A stretch of DNA of 64,000 nucleotides from Mycobacterium genavense ATCC 51234. Lineage in GTDB: Bacteria; Actinomycetota; Actinomycetes; Mycobacteriales; Mycobacteriaceae. Positions 13,048-22,945 of the stretch are shown in pieces. The position numbers were made by a program, and so were the translations under genes. The number at the start of each line of letters is the position of its first letter. Positions within the stretch are counted from its first letter, which is position 1. Location of the stretch: positions 1 to 64,000 of the forward strand of contig NZ_JAGZ01000002.1 of NCBI RefSeq assembly GCF_000526915.1. Direction: 5' to 3'. A model generated the notes under the pieces. It made no database searches, had not been told where the DNA came from, and saw only the letters and a list, made by a program, of their open reading frames with translations.

Positions 13048-13490
13048 ATGTTTAACCAAACAGCATCGAAATCGACGCGCCGCGGCAGTTGGTCTGGGAC
13101 GTCTTCAGCGACGTCGAGCACTGGCCCGACTGGACCGCCTCGGTGACGTCGCTGGTCGGACTCGACGGGCCAAACCTCGCCGTCGGCAAGCGCTTCGCGA
13201 TCAAACAGCCCGGCATGCAGAAATTGGTCTGGAAAGTCACCGAGCTCGACCCGGGCAAGTCCTGAACCTGGGTGCAACGTGCACCCGGCTCACTGGTGAC
13301 CGCGCGCCACTATGTGACCGGCCGGGGTGGCCGCACCCTGGTCTGCCAGGAACTCGACCAAAGCGGCGTGCTCGGGGCGCTCGTCGGGCGGCTGATGGCC
13401 AAGAAGACGCGGCGTTTCCTCGAACTGGAAGCCCAGGGACTCAAGGCTCGATCGGAGCAGCTCAGCCGCGCCAATGGTTCGCACGCCTAA
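13048..13490 (+). pseudogene. SRPBCC (polyketide cyclase/START-like) family protein, broken
   Basis: The translation SIEIDAPRQLVWDVFSDVEH with later TASVTSLVGL and GKRFAIKQPGMQKLVW is the ligand-binding SRPBCC fold. Two lesions are visible. The frame of the domain has TAA at 13053-13055 just upstream and no start; an ATG at 13048 lies in another frame, so an indel near 13058-13062 is likely. Codon 13263-13265 is TGA where Trp is expected, followed in frame by TWVQRAPGSLVTARHYV to the natural stop at 13490. A TGG to TGA change explains this. The tail overlaps the start of the TetR gene, so the two were probably co-transcribed. Proteins of this family bind hydrophobic ligands; the ligand is unknown. 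Confidence 0.7.
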
Positions 13491-14028
13491 CCTGGCTCGG
13501 CGCCGCCAACTGCTCGACGCGCTGATCGACGAGTTCGCCGACGGCGGCATCGGCGACCGATCGCTGCGGGAGGTAGCCGACGCCGTCGGCACCAGCCACC
13601 GAATGTTGCTCCACCACTTCGGCTCTCGAGAGGAGCTGCTGCTGGCCGTCGTCGACGAGGTCGAGCACCGCCAGATGGGTCAGCTGGCCGAATTGCCCAC
13701 CGATGCTGCCGACGGCTTCGCCGCCATGTGGGCCGATCTGCGCCGTCCCGAACTGCGCCGGCTGGAGCGCCTGTTCTTCGAGTGCTACGCCCGCGCCACG
13801 CAGGGCGAAAAGCCTTTCGCCCGAATGGTTCCCAACGCGGTCAGCGGGTGGCTGGACGCCGTCGAGACGGTGGCCGGCGACGCATTCGACCCGGCGATGG
13901 CCAGACTCGGACTGGCCGTCACCCGGGGCCTGCTGCTCGACCTGGTGGCCACCGATGACGATGTCGGCGTGGAGGCGGCCGCGACGGCTTTCGCCGACCT
14001 GCTCAGGCTTTGGGCATCACCGAGATAA
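13474..14028 (+). CDS. TetR family transcriptional regulator
   Basis: A 184-residue regulator. The N-terminal helix-turn-helix is visible in SLREVADAVGTSHRMLLHHF (about residues 31-50), followed by a helical ligand domain. Its ATG overlaps the last codons of the SRPBCC pseudogene, so it may have controlled or sensed ligands related to that protein. The 3' end overlaps the convergent TetR pseudogene by 26 nt. The frame is intact. Target and ligand are unknown. Confidence 0.85.
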   Translation: MVRTPNLARRRQLLDALIDEFADGGIGDRSLREVADAVGTSHRMLLHHFGSREELLLAVVDEVEHRQMGQLAELPTDAADGFAAMWADLRRPELRRLERLFFECYARATQGEKPFARMVPNAVSGWLDAVETVAGDAFDPAMARLGLAVTRGLLLDLVATDDDVGVEAAATAFADLLRLWASPR

Positions 14029-14562
14029 GGGTGTCGACGAGCTCCTCGGCGTTGGTGTGCCACTTGTCCAAATCCATGTGGCCACTCAGGTCCAATCCGG
14101 TGATGCCGTGGGCGCTGGTCAACAACAGCGCCCCGTAGCGGCGGGCCTGCTGCGGACCGGTGATGCGGCCCACGAGGTCGAGAAACAGATCCTGCGCGCG
14201 TTCGGCCACCCGCATCGCATCGGTCGGATCACCTGCCGGCGGAGTGAACATCAACCGGTACAGGTGCGGCCGAGGTCGATCAACGAGAGCAGACCGGAGC
14301 GCAACGACTCCTCGGGCGAGTCGTCGCTGTTGACCAAAGCCTCTAATAGGTCGCCCAATTCGCTCAGCGCGTTCGTGGCCAGAACCGCCAGCAACGATTC
14401 CTTGTCGGCGAAGTGACGATACGCCGCCGAGTGCGACACGCCGGCCCGAGCGCCCACCTCGCGCAGCGTGACGGCATCGACACCGCCGCGGTCGAGCAAT
14501 ACCTCGGCGGCCTCGAGCAGCGCGCGGCGGGTCGCCGCAGCACTCTCCGCTCGTGTCGCCAC
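14003..14562 (-). pseudogene. TetR family regulator, frameshifted
   Basis: The N-terminal 97 residues, from the GTG at 14562, contain a normal TetR helix-turn-helix (TLREVGARAGVSHSAAYRHF). The ligand domain then changes frame near 14262-14275: the C-terminal half (HLYRLMFTPPAGDPTDAM, later GHMDLDKWHTNAEELVDTLI) is read one frame over. As it stands, translation stops at 14251 after 103 residues. It diverges from the SDR gene at 14635, and a perfect inverted repeat lies between them, so this was the likely local regulator of that SDR. DNA-binding without the dimer domain is unlikely to work. Confidence 0.75.
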
Positions 14563-14584
14563 TCGCCGAGCATAAGCCAGCGTC

Positions 14585-14607
14585 TTGAGTTGACAACGTC
14601 AACTCAA
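14585..14607. promoter_or_regulatory. TetR-type operator (perfect inverted repeat)
   Basis: TTGAGTTGAC-N3-GTCAACTCAA is a perfect 10-bp inverted repeat with a 3-nt centre. It lies in the 72-nt gap between the divergent TetR pseudogene and the SDR gene, the usual place for an autoregulatory TetR operator. The repeat is clear; the binding protein is inferred from position. Confidence 0.65.
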
Positions 14608-14634
14608 AGGCTCGTCCGGCGAATGGAGACCGCC

Positions 14635-15525
14635 ATGCATTCCTCGAATCACGCCGACCGTCAGGAGCTGATCGTCGTGACCGGCGCCTCGACAGGTATG
14701 GGCGCGGCAACGGCTAAAGAACTGGCCCGCAAAGGTTCACGTGCTTGCCGGGGTACGACGCGACGCCGACGCCGACGCGCTGGTGTCCGGCGGGCCCGAG
14801 GGGCTCGAGCCGGTGATCCTGGACATCACGATGGAAACCGATGTGGCCGCCGTCGCGGACCGCGTCGCCGCGATCCGCTGCGTCGGCCCCTGCGGGCCCT
14901 GATCAACAACGCCGGCATCGCGATCAACGCGCCGGTCGAAGCCTTGCCGATTGCCCAGTGGCGCAAGCAGTTCGAGGTCAATCTGTTCGGTCACATCGCG
15001 ATGACGCAGGCGCTTTTGCCGGCGCTGCTGCTCAGCTCGGGCACCGTGGTGAACATCAGCTCCGTCGGCGGGAAGGTGGTCTTGCCGACCTACGGTGCCT
15101 ACGCCGGGTCGAAGTTCGCGCTCGAGGCGGTCAGCGATGCCCTACGGCGCGAGGTCGCAAAGCTCGGCATCAAGGTCGTCGTCGTCGAACCCGGCGCGGT
15201 CAAAACCGAGATGGTCGACCGCGGCCTCACGACCGCGGAGGCGCTGAAGGCCAACATGACCGCGGCCCAACTCGCACGCTACGGCGACCTGACGGCGGCC
15301 ATCACGGCGCAAGCTCACTCGTTCACCGAGGTCGGCGTGTCAGCCGAGCACGCCGCACAGGTAATAGCCAAGGCGGCCACCGCATCTCGACCACGGACTC
15401 GCTACACGATCGGGCGTGACGCCGCGATCCTGGTGCGGATCAGCCGCCTGGTCTCCGACCGGATGCTGGACCGGATCGTGCGCGCCAACCTTCGATCCTT
15501 CGCCAAGGGTACAAATGAAAGGTAA
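14635..15525 (+). pseudogene. Short-chain dehydrogenase/reductase with two compensating frameshifts
   Basis: An SDR-fold oxidoreductase. The nucleotide-binding motif TGASTGMGAATA (near residue 17), LINNAGIAI, the SSVGGKVVLP serine and the active-site YAGSK are in one frame. However, between about 14737 and 14890 the true sequence (HVLAGVRRDADADALVSGG, then LEPVILDITMETDVAAVAD) is in another frame. A +1-type and a -1-type indel cancel, so the open frame runs through with about 50 nonsense residues replacing beta2 to alpha4, including the cofactor-specificity region. I chose ATG 14635 because GGAG lies 6 nt upstream. The protein as read is probably inactive. The upstream operator links it to the adjacent TetR pseudogene. 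Confidence 0.75.
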
Positions 15526-15563
15526 GCGCCACAAAGACTTCGGTCGGCGCCTAGGCCAGATGC

Positions 15564-16022
15564 TCAGTCGGAGGTGTGCACGATCAGGACGTCGTTCTTG
15601 GCCTTGCGGGAGACTTCGGACGGGACCGATCCCAGCAGCCGACCGGCGACACTGGCGAGTCCGACGTTGCCGATGACCAGCAGGTCGGCTTTGACCTCGT
15701 CGGCCAGGTTCACCAGCGCGGTGATGGGCGCACCCACCACCGACCTCTCCTCCATGTCCTTGACCCCGGCCTTGCGCGCCCGAATCGCGGCTTCCCGCAG
15801 GATCGCGTAGTACGGGGCCTCGCCCACCGTCCGATAGTCCTGACCGTGGTCGCTGCCCGGCGGAATGGCGTAACGGCCCTTCTCTTCGAGCACGGGAAGG
15901 TGCGCAGTCGCAATGACCAATTTCGCGCCGTATTCAGCGGCGATCACACCCGCGCGGTCCGCCGCACGCAGCGACGACTCGGAGCCATCAGTGCCGACGA
16001 CGACAGTCTGATAGGCGCTCAT
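15564..16022 (-). CDS. Universal stress protein, UspA family
   Basis: A single-domain universal stress protein of 152 residues. It starts with the beta1 motif VVVGTDGSESS and ends with the ATP-binding signature G-2x-G-9x-G-S (GNVGLASVAGRLLGSVPSE), so it should bind ATP. The terminal strand DVLIVHTS is typical. Such proteins help mycobacteria adapt to hypoxia and dormancy, but no specific role can be assigned here. It stands alone between the SDR pseudogene and the monooxygenase pseudogene. Confidence 0.9.
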   Translation of the reverse strand: MSAYQTVVVGTDGSESSLRAADRAGVIAAEYGAKLVIATAHLPVLEEKGRYAIPPGSDHGQDYRTVGEAPYYAILREAAIRARKAGVKDMEERSVVGAPITALVNLADEVKADLLVIGNVGLASVAGRLLGSVPSEVSRKAKNDVLIVHTSD

Positions 16023-16088
16023 CCGCCACAGTCTCGCTGACGAAGCCGATTTGGTGAATAGCCTGCGGTTATACCCATCCGGCGGGAC

Positions 16089-17635
16089 TTAGCTCGCACC
16101 GACCGTCGCGCGGTTGGCGCGTGCGCCGCTGCGCACACCGAAGAACTGGTACTCGTCGGGTTTGACCGAGCGGGTCGCCCGCCAATACTGCCAGGTGTAG
16201 CCACCCCACAGCACCGTGTTCTTGCCGTGTTCGTCGAGATACCAGCTGCTACAGCCGCCGGTGTTCCACACCGAGCCCTTCAGTTGCTCCTGCAACTCGT
16301 CGTTGAACTTGTCCTGCGCCGCGCGGGTCGGCGCGAGCGCCTGGGCGCCGTATTTTTCGCAGGTCTTGATCGCGTCGGCCACGTAGTGGATCGGTGACTC
16401 GATCATGAACACCACGGAGTTGTGGCCCAGCCCGGTGTTGGGACCGAGCAGGAAGAACAGGTTGGGCATTTCGGCGACGGTGATCCCGCGATGCGCACCG
16501 ATACCCTCCCGGTTCCACCGGTCGACCAGGTCCTCACCGCGCAGGCCTTTGATGCCGACGTAGGTGTAGGAGTCGGTGACGTGGAATCCCGTCGCGTAGA
16601 CGATCACGTCGACCTCGTGCTGCGTGCCGTCGGCGGTGACGATCCCGTCGCGGGTGATCCGCACGATGCCGTCGGTGATGAGCTTGGTCTTGGGGTTCGC
16701 CACGGCCGGGTAGTACGTCGACGAGTTCAGGATGCGCTTGCACCCGATGCGGTATTTGAGAATCAGCTTGTGGCGCAGATCGCGGTCCTTGACCGAGCGG
16801 CGGATGTTGTACTTGCAGTACGCCTCAAGAAATTTCAGCGTGATGGGCCGCTTGGTCATGCCGAACACCAGGGCCTCCTGCCCCCAGTAAATGGCCAGCC
16901 GCGCCGGCGCTCGCAGCCCCGGAACGTTCGCCATGGCCTTGCGCAGCGTCGGGGAAAGGTCGGGGTTGGACCGCGGCACCACCCACGGCGGCGTGCGTTG
17001 GTAGAGCTGCAACTCGCCAACCTGATCGACGATCTCGGGCACGATCTGGATGGCGCTGGCGCCGGTGCCGATGATGGCCACCCGTTTGCCGGTCAGGTCG
17101 ACACTGTGGTCCCACTCGGCGGAATGGAAAGCGGGACCGGCGAATTCGTCACGCCCCTCGATTTCGGGCAACTTCGGGATGTGTAGCGCACCGGCGCCCG
17201 AGATCAGGAACTGGGCGACGTATTCGCGACCGTCCTTGGTGAATACGTGCCAGCGGTACTCGTCTTCGTCCCAGTAGCCGCGGTCCACATGGGCCTTGAA
17301 CTCGATGTAGCGGCGTAGCCCGTACTTCTCGGTCACACCCTTCAGGTAGTCCCAGATTTCGGGCTGATAGGAGAACGGGTTCTTCCAGTCCGGCTTCGGC
17401 TCGAAGGAGAACGAGTACAGGCGCGACGGGATGTCGCAGGCGCATCCGGGGTAGCTGTTGTCGCGCCAGGTGCCGCGATGTCGTCGGCCTTCTCCAGAAT
17501 GACGAAGTCCACGCCTTGGCGCTGCAGCTTGATCGCCATGCCCAAGCCGGAGAACCCCGTCCCGATGATCAGCGCGCGGGTATGCACCGGCTGGTGTGCC
17601 TTGGTCGGCTCGATTTGTGTCAATGCATCGGTCAC
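16089..17635 (-). pseudogene. Baeyer-Villiger-type FAD monooxygenase, one frameshift
   Basis: Counterpart of Rv3049c, about 515 residues if repaired. The N-terminal FAD site (IIGTGFSGLGMAIKLQ) and the first 55 residues are in one frame. The second Rossmann site (VAIIGTGASAIQIVPEI), the Baeyer-Villiger fingerprint F-x-G-x3-H-x3-W (FAGPAFHSAEWD) and the C-terminus are in another. The junction near 17472-17478 reads GCCGC on the plus strand where GCCGCC would give DDIGGTWRDNSYPG, so one missing base explains it. As read, either 97 residues or an N-terminally truncated 415-residue product is made, and neither has both cofactor sites. It lies downstream of its TetR gene, with an operator-like repeat between. 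Confidence 0.85.
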
Positions 17636-17714
17636 GGTGGATCGGTCCTTCTATTGGGCTAATAGCTCGCGCGTTAGCGGGTGCACTCGGTATCTACCCC
17701 CGGCTGGTTACGCG

Positions 17715-17736
17715 GATACCCGGTACCCCGGGTATC
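17715..17736. promoter_or_regulatory. Operator-like inverted repeat upstream of the monooxygenase gene
   Basis: GATACCCGG-N4-CCGGGTATC is a perfect 9-bp inverted repeat in the 155-nt gap between the TetR gene and the monooxygenase pseudogene, 80 nt upstream of the latter. There is no T run, so an operator is more likely than a terminator. Confidence 0.55.
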
Positions 17737-17790
17737 GGGGAGGACCGAGTCTTGACGAATGCCCGGATGATGTCAACGGGACTTTGGTCC

Positions 17791-18528
17791 TCAGCTGGCC
17801 GCGGAATTGCTTCGCACGGCGCTGTGGACCGGCTGATCGGGGTCGACCGCGATGCCCAGTGCCTCGGCGGTGCCGACGATGACGCCCATCATGATCGTGG
17901 TCAGATGCGCGACGAACTGGTCGCGCGGCATGCGGCGCGGGCTGCCCGGATCGCCCAACCACCACTCGGTGGACGAGGCGGCCGATCCGAACGCGGCGTG
18001 CGCGGCCAGCTCGAAGGCGGCATGGTCGAGCTTGAAGTCCTTGAGCTCGTTGTCGAACATGTCGGCCATCGTCAACGTGATCTGGCGGCCCTCGTTGAGG
18101 GTGCGCACCGTCGACTCGGTGGTCGCTCCGGAGCGCGCGGAGATGAACACCCGCAGCACATTGGGGTGCTCGTCGACGAGGTTGACGTACTCGTCGACGC
18201 TGCGCCGGACGATCTCGCGGGCCGAGTCGTTGGCCAGGTCGATCGCCGGGAAGATCGCCGCCCACAGCATGTCGCGCAACCGCTCGCCGATCGCCTGGAA
18301 CAGGTCAGACTTGTCGTGGAAGTGGCGATAGATCTTCGGCTTGGCGGTGCCGGCCTCTTCGGCGATCTCGCGCACGGACAGCTCGGGCCCCAGGCGGTCG
18401 ATCGCGCGGAACGCCGCCTCGACGATTGCGCCGCGCACCTTCTTGCGGTGTTCCCGCCAGCGCTCGCTGCGCGCGTCGACCTTGGCCCCCGGCTTGACGC
18501 TCGGGTGCGGTCTGGCGGGTCGGGGCAT
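17791..18528 (-). CDS. TetR family transcriptional regulator
   Basis: A 245-residue regulator equivalent to Rv3050c. The helix-turn-helix is SVREIAEEAGTAKPKIYRHF, followed by a long helical ligand domain (DEYVNLVDEHPNVLRVFISA). I chose the ATG at 18528, which has AGGTGG 6 nt upstream; GTG codons 9 nt further up are possible. It is separated from nrdE by 56 nt and is upstream of the monooxygenase gene on the same strand, which it probably controls through the repeat at 17715-17736. The frame is intact. Confidence 0.88.
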   Translation of the reverse strand: MPRPARPHPSVKPGAKVDARSERWREHRKKVRGAIVEAAFRAIDRLGPELSVREIAEEAGTAKPKIYRHFHDKSDLFQAIGERLRDMLWAAIFPAIDLANDSAREIVRRSVDEYVNLVDEHPNVLRVFISARSGATTESTVRTLNEGRQITLTMADMFDNELKDFKLDHAAFELAAHAAFGSAASSTEWWLGDPGSPRRMPRDQFVAHLTTIMMGVIVGTAEALGIAVDPDQPVHSAVRSNSAAS

Positions 18529-18584
18529 TCTCACCACCTAAAGCACCTTACGCCGCTGTAGGTGCTGACCTGCGCAGACTGCGC

Positions 18585-21500
18585 TTACAGCATGCAGGAG
18601 ACGCAGCCCTCGACCTCGGTTCCTTCCAGCGCCAACTGGCGTAGCCGGATGTAGTACAGCGTCTTGATTCCCTTGCGCCAGGCGTAGATCTGCGCCTTGT
18701 TGACGTCGCGGGTGGTGGCGGTGTCCTTGAAGAACAACGTCAGGCTCAAACCCTGGTCCACGTGCTGGGTGGCCGCGGCGTAGGTGTCGATGATCTTCTC
18801 GTAGCCGATCTCGTAGGCGTCCTGGTAGTACTCCAGGTTGTCGTTGGTCAGATACGGCGCCGGGTAGTAGACCCGCCCGATCTTGCCTTCCTTGCGGATC
18901 TCGATCTTGGACGCCACCGGGTGGATCGAACTGGTCGAGTGGTTGATGTAACTGATCGACCCCGTCGGCGGGACGGCCTGCAGGTTCTGGTTGTAGATGC
19001 CGTGCGCCTGCACCGACTCCTTGAGCCGCTGCCAATCCTCCTGCGTCGGAATGCGAATTCCCGCCTCGGCGAACAACTGGCGCACCCGCTCGGTCTTCGG
19101 CTCCCACACCTGATCGGTGTACTTGTCGAAGAACTCACCCGAGGCGTACTTGGACTTGTCGAAGCCGCCGAACTTGACACCGCGCTCGATCGCGATGCGA
19201 TTCGACGCCCGCAGCGCGTGGTAGAGCACGGTGTAGAAGTAGATGTTGGTGAAGTCGATGCCTTCCTCGGAGCCGTACATGATCCGCTCGCGAGCCAGGT
19301 AGCCGTGCAGGTTCATCTGCCCCAGCCCGATCGCGTGAGACTCGTTGTTGCCCTGCTCAATTGAGGGCACCGACCAGATATGGGTCTGGTCACTCACCGC
19401 GGTCAGCGCCCGGATCGCCACCTCGATCGTCTGCGCGAAATCCGGCGAGTCCATCGTCTTGGCGATGTTCAGCGACCCAAGGTTGCACGAAATGTCTTTG
19501 CCCACTTTGGCATACGACAAATCGTCGTTGAACTCCGACGACGTGGAGACCTGCAGGATCTCCGAGCACAGGTTCGAGTGGGTGATCTTGCCCTCGATCG
19601 GGTTGGCCCGGTTCACCGTGTCCTCGAACATGATGTACGGGTAGCCGGACTCGAACTGCAGCTCGGCCAGCGTCTGGAAGAACTCGCGCGCCTTGATCTT
19701 GGTCTTGCGGATCCGCGCGTCGTCGACCATCTCGTAGTACTTCTCGGTCACCGAGATGTCGGCGTACGGCACGCCGTAGACGCGTTCGACGTCGTACGGC
19801 GAGAACAAGTACATGTCCTCGTTCTTCTTGGCCAACTCGAAGGTGATGTCGGGAATCACCACGCCGAGGCTCAGCGTCTTGATCCGGATCTTCTCGTCGG
19901 CGTTCTCGCGCTTGGTGTCCAGGAACCGGTAGATGTCGGGGTGGTGGGCGTGCAGGTACACCGCGCCGGCGCCTTGGCGTGCACCCAGCTGGTTGGCGTA
20001 GGAGAAAGAGTCCTCGAGCAGCTTCATGATCGGGATGACACCCGAGCTCTGGTTCTCGATGTTCTTGATCGGCGCGCCGTGCTCGCGAATGTTGGTCAGC
20101 AGCAACGCGACTCCGCCGCCGCGTTTAGACAGCTGCAACGCGGAGTTGATCGAGCGCCCGATCGACTCCATGTTGTCCTCGATGCGAAGGAGGAAACAGT
20201 TGTGTACGACCGTGCCGCGAATCGTATAGGTATGCGTGTTTTCGACGTGGAGGTTGTACACCTTCGAGGGAACCTCGTCTGTGCGCCTCAATTCACGGAT
20301 TCCGTACACGTGTCGTCCATATACGACCCGATAGGTCGTGCGCGAGGTCCCCTTCTGGCCGACGTAGTTGTGGAGGTTCTTGCCGACGTCGAAGATGAAA
20401 TCTTCGTTGGCTCCGGGCAGACCGGGTACGAACACCTGTCCTGTCGCATTGCCGGATTGGTTGACGTACTGACGGACCCTGGACTGGATCCCGTTGCGGC
20501 GCAACAGTAGCTGCACTTGATCGATCAGCTCCGGATTCACCAGGTCGAGCACCATGCCGCCGGCGGTGCTGCACCCGTCTCCACGGAACAAACCGGCCAG
20601 CAATCCACGCTGAAACTCTTCGTCGGCCGTTAAGACGTCGTGGGACAACCGCTTTGAGTGATAGCCCGTGCCGACCAGGGAGAGGAACAGCGACGCAATG
20701 ACCTTGCTGTTGCAGATCATGCGCACCGACTGGTCCGACACGCTCTGATGTACGGCGAGGTCCGCTGCGAACACTCGCTTGAACGCCGCCGCCAACTCCT
20801 GCTGGTACAACAGTTCGTGCGTGCCGATCGTGAAGTGGATACCGTTGGGGGTCCGGTCGGTGCCTCTCGATCGCTTGGAGATATGCCCTTCGGCGATGTA
20901 CCAGCCGAGAATGAGACCCAAGTCGTACGACTCTTCTACATAGCGATTCACTGACACGAAACGCATGGAGTGGCGCTGCGTGTTGCGGTGCTTCCGATCG
21001 CAATTGACCTTGCGGATCAGCCCGTCAACATCTTCATACTCGCCCGCGCCGGCGTACTCCATCAGGTCATAGACCCGCCGTGCCCGCGCCTCCAACGGCG
21101 CTGCAGTCACGATGAAGTCCGTCGGATCAATGTCTTTGGCAGCCAACCAAACGAATCCATTGAAGGTGTCAGCGCCGTCGCCCTCGATGAGGGTCTGCAC
21201 ATCACGCGTCGTCCACACCAGGATCGGATGCTCGGGAGTGCACAGAATTGGCTCCCTGTGCCCGAAATGCGAGATCGAGATGAGTGCTTGGTCGTTGGGG
21301 TTCTCGACGACGGACTCGACGACGGAGAAGGACCCATCGTGGGAAAGCACCCGGTCGCCTGGGCGCAGGGTCTCGATCGCCTGTGGCCCGTCGGGGGTAT
21401 CCACCGGCGTTCCGGCAGGAAAGCACGAAACCGGCTCACCGCGTTGCTTTTTCCCCGAATTCAGAAACGTCGGGGTGGCCGGCTGGAACCGGCCGTCGAT

Positions 21501-21977
21501 GATCTCGTCGACCAGCTTTTCCGCCAGGCCGGTGTCGCCGGCGGCCAGCGTCAGAGCAACCATCACGACCCGGTCTTCGAAACGCTCCAGGTAGCGCTTC
21601 CCGTCGAACGTCTTCAGCGTGTAGGAGGTGTAATACTTGAACGCCCCGAGGAAGGTCGGGAACCGGAACTTCTTGGCATACGCCCGGTCCAGCAGCGTCT
21701 TGACGAAGTTGCGGCTGTACTGGTCGAGCACCTCACGCTCGTAGTAGTTCTCCTTGATCAGGTAGTCGAGTTTCTCGTCCTGATTGTGGAAGAAGACCGT
21801 GTTCTGGTTGACGTGCTGCAGGAAGTACTGATGCGCGGCCTCGCGATCCTTGTCGAACTGAATCTTGCCGTCGGCGTCGTACAGATTCAGCATCGCGTTG
21901 AGCGCGTGGTAGTCGGTCTCCCCCGGCAACGCGTGGGCTCCGGTCGTTACAGGCTCTGCAGTGACGGTTGGTGGCAC
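18585..21977 (-). CDS. nrdE: Ribonucleotide reductase class Ib alpha subunit, intein-containing precursor
   Basis: The catalytic subunit, encoded as a 1130-residue precursor made of 721 residues of NrdE interrupted by a 409-residue intein (residues 185-593). The start is the GTG at 21977 with GGAAGGA upstream, so the protein begins [10 protein letters not shown]; the frame runs further up but overlaps nrdI. The first half ends in [10 protein letters not shown]. The second resumes with Cys594 in [14 protein letters not shown] and contains the active-site regions SNLCSEILQ and [12 protein letters not shown], the glycine-rich [16 protein letters not shown], and the C-terminal redox pair GCVSCML. 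Cys594 corresponds to the redox cysteine of class Ib enzymes (Cys178 in the Salmonella numbering I recall), so activity needs splicing. It is co-transcribed after nrdH and nrdI, overlapping nrdI by 31 nt. Confidence 0.95.
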   Translation of the reverse strand: MPPTVTAEPVTTGAHALPGETDYHALNAMLNLYDADGKIQFDKDREAAHQYFLQHVNQNTVFFHNQDEKLDYLIKENYYEREVLDQYSRNFVKTLLDRAYAKKFRFPTFLGAFKYYTSYTLKTFDGKRYLERFEDRVVMVALTLAAGDTGLAEKLVDEIIDGRFQPATPTFLNSGKKQRGEPVSCFPAGTPVDTPDGPQAIETLRPGDRVLSHDGSFSVVESVVENPNDQALISISHFGHREPILCTPEHPILVWTTRDVQTLIEGDGADTFNGFVWLAAKDIDPTDFIVTAAPLEARARRVYDLMEYAGAGEYEDVDGLIRKVNCDRKHRNTQRHSMRFVSVNRYVEESYDLGLILGWYIAEGHISKRSRGTDRTPNGIHFTIGTHELLYQQELAAAFKRVFAADLAVHQSVSDQSVRMICNSKVIASLFLSLVGTGYHSKRLSHDVLTADEEFQRGLLAGLFRGDGCSTAGGMVLDLVNPELIDQVQLLLRRNGIQSRVRQYVNQSGNATGQVFVPGLPGANEDFIFDVGKNLHNYVGQKGTSRTTYRVVYGRHVYGIRELRRTDEVPSKVYNLHVENTHTYTIRGTVVHNCFLLRIEDNMESIGRSINSALQLSKRGGGVALLLTNIREHGAPIKNIENQSSGVIPIMKLLEDSFSYANQLGARQGAGAVYLHAHHPDIYRFLDTKRENADEKIRIKTLSLGVVIPDITFELAKKNEDMYLFSPYDVERVYGVPYADISVTEKYYEMVDDARIRKTKIKAREFFQTLAELQFESGYPYIMFEDTVNRANPIEGKITHSNLCSEILQVSTSSEFNDDLSYAKVGKDISCNLGSLNIAKTMDSPDFAQTIEVAIRALTAVSDQTHIWSVPSIEQGNNESHAIGLGQMNLHGYLARERIMYGSEEGIDFTNIYFYTVLYHALRASNRIAIERGVKFGGFDKSKYASGEFFDKYTDQVWEPKTERVRQLFAEAGIRIPTQEDWQRLKESVQAHGIYNQNLQAVPPTGSISYINHSTSSIHPVASKIEIRKEGKIGRVYYPAPYLTNDNLEYYQDAYEIGYEKIIDTYAAATQHVDQGLSLTLFFKDTATTRDVNKAQIYAWRKGIKTLYYIRLRQLALEGTEVEGCVSCML
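20199..21425 (-). mobile_element. Intein with LAGLIDADG homing endonuclease in nrdE
   Basis: A 409-residue intein inserted after GEPVS. All splicing blocks are visible: Cys1 in [13 protein letters not shown] (block A), TPEH at intein residues 63-66 (block B), [14 protein letters not shown] (block F), and VVHN followed by extein Cys (block G, with the penultimate His). The endonuclease motifs are [10 protein letters not shown] (172-180) and [10 protein letters not shown] (275-284); the first acidic residue is Glu, the second Asp. The middle of the element looks less GC-rich than the flanking nrdE, consistent with horizontal acquisition. It removes itself by protein splicing after translation. 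The nuclease could spread the element into empty nrdE alleles if still active. Confidence 0.95.
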
Positions 21978-22447
21978 GTCTGGTCCTTCCAAAATTCTTC
22001 CAAGCCCGCGCGGACGGCTTCCACGTCGTCCGGGGTACCCATCAGTTCGAAGCGGTAGAGGTAGGGCACGCCACATTTGCGGGAAACCACGTTGCCCGCG
22101 TAGGCGAATTCGGCACCGAAGTTGTTGTTGCCGGCGGCGATGACGCCGCGGATCAACGACCTGTTGTGCTCGTTGTTCAAAAAGGCGATGACTTGCTTGG
22201 GGACATAGCCACCGCTGTTGATGTCGGGGGTGGCCTTGCCGCCGCCGTACGTAGGCAAAACCAACACGTACGGTTCGTCGACCTCGATGCGTCCATGCAG
22301 CGGGATGCGCGTGGCGGGAACACCCAGCTGCTGCACGAACCGGTGGGTGTTCTCCGACACCGACGAAAAATAGACCAGCGACGATCGCAAACCCGACGGC
22401 CGCGGGTCGTCACTCATCCAATCCAGGTTGCGCTGCGCGCTAGCCAT
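21947..22447 (-). CDS. nrdI: Flavodoxin-like NrdI protein
   Basis: A 166-residue NrdI, the flavoprotein that generates the oxidant needed to assemble the manganese-tyrosyl radical of NrdF. The phosphate loop begins [14 protein letters not shown], and the flavin-binding loops [13 protein letters not shown] and [15 protein letters not shown] follow. It lies between nrdH and nrdE; its 3' end overlaps nrdE by 31 nt, implying coupled translation. A downstream ATG at MSDDPRPS is a possible alternative start that would give the usual length near 150 residues. The frame is intact. Confidence 0.93.
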   Translation of the reverse strand: MASAQRNLDWMSDDPRPSGLRSSLVYFSSVSENTHRFVQQLGVPATRIPLHGRIEVDEPYVLVLPTYGGGKATPDINSGGYVPKQVIAFLNNEHNRSLIRGVIAAGNNNFGAEFAYAGNVVSRKCGVPYLYRFELMGTPDDVEAVRAGLEEFWKDQTCHQPSLQSL

Positions 22448-22482
22448 GGCACCGCAACCTCCTCACTTGCTCATCTACTGCC

Positions 22483-22722
22483 CTAGGCGCTCAGCGCGGT
22501 TCCGGCAAGCGCCTTGATGCGATCCGGCCGAAAGCCCGACCAGTGGACATCGCCTGCCACCACGACGGGAGCCTGCAGGTAACCCAGTGCCATCACGTAG
22601 TCACGGGCCTCGCTGTCCAGGCTGATGTCGACCGTCTCGTACGCGAGCCCCTGCTTGTCCAGCGCCTTGTAGGTGGCGCTGCACTGCACACATGCCGGCT
22701 TGGTGTACACGGTGATGCTCAT
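22483..22722 (-). CDS. nrdH: Glutaredoxin-like NrdH redoxin
   Basis: A 79-residue thiol redoxin that supplies electrons to NrdE. The active-site pair is CVQC near residue 11 (YTKPACVQCSATYKALD), and the substrate-binding end is SGFRPDRIKAL. It is the first gene of nrdH-nrdI-nrdE; the gap to nrdI is 35 nt. A tandem pair of NrdR-like boxes lies about 220-270 nt upstream. Length and sequence match mycobacterial NrdH. Confidence 0.95.
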   Translation of the reverse strand: MSITVYTKPACVQCSATYKALDKQGLAYETVDISLDSEARDYVMALGYLQAPVVVAGDVHWSGFRPDRIKALAGTALSA

Positions 22723-22945
22723 GGAAGCCGCTCCTCTGCGGGGAAGGAAGATCGGGAACTTTGTTACGGACTGGCAACTGCTGGGGGCACTACATCGCCG
22801 TTACCTTCAGCGATCCGCCAAGCCCCAACATTCCCGTCCTGCGACTGTCCGGGAGAAGCGCCTGCTTCGGACCGTCCGAGCCGATTCCGGGACGTTCCAC
22901 CGCGCCGTGCTGGCTTGGTGAACCTGGGGTCTGCCGGTTCGCCAA

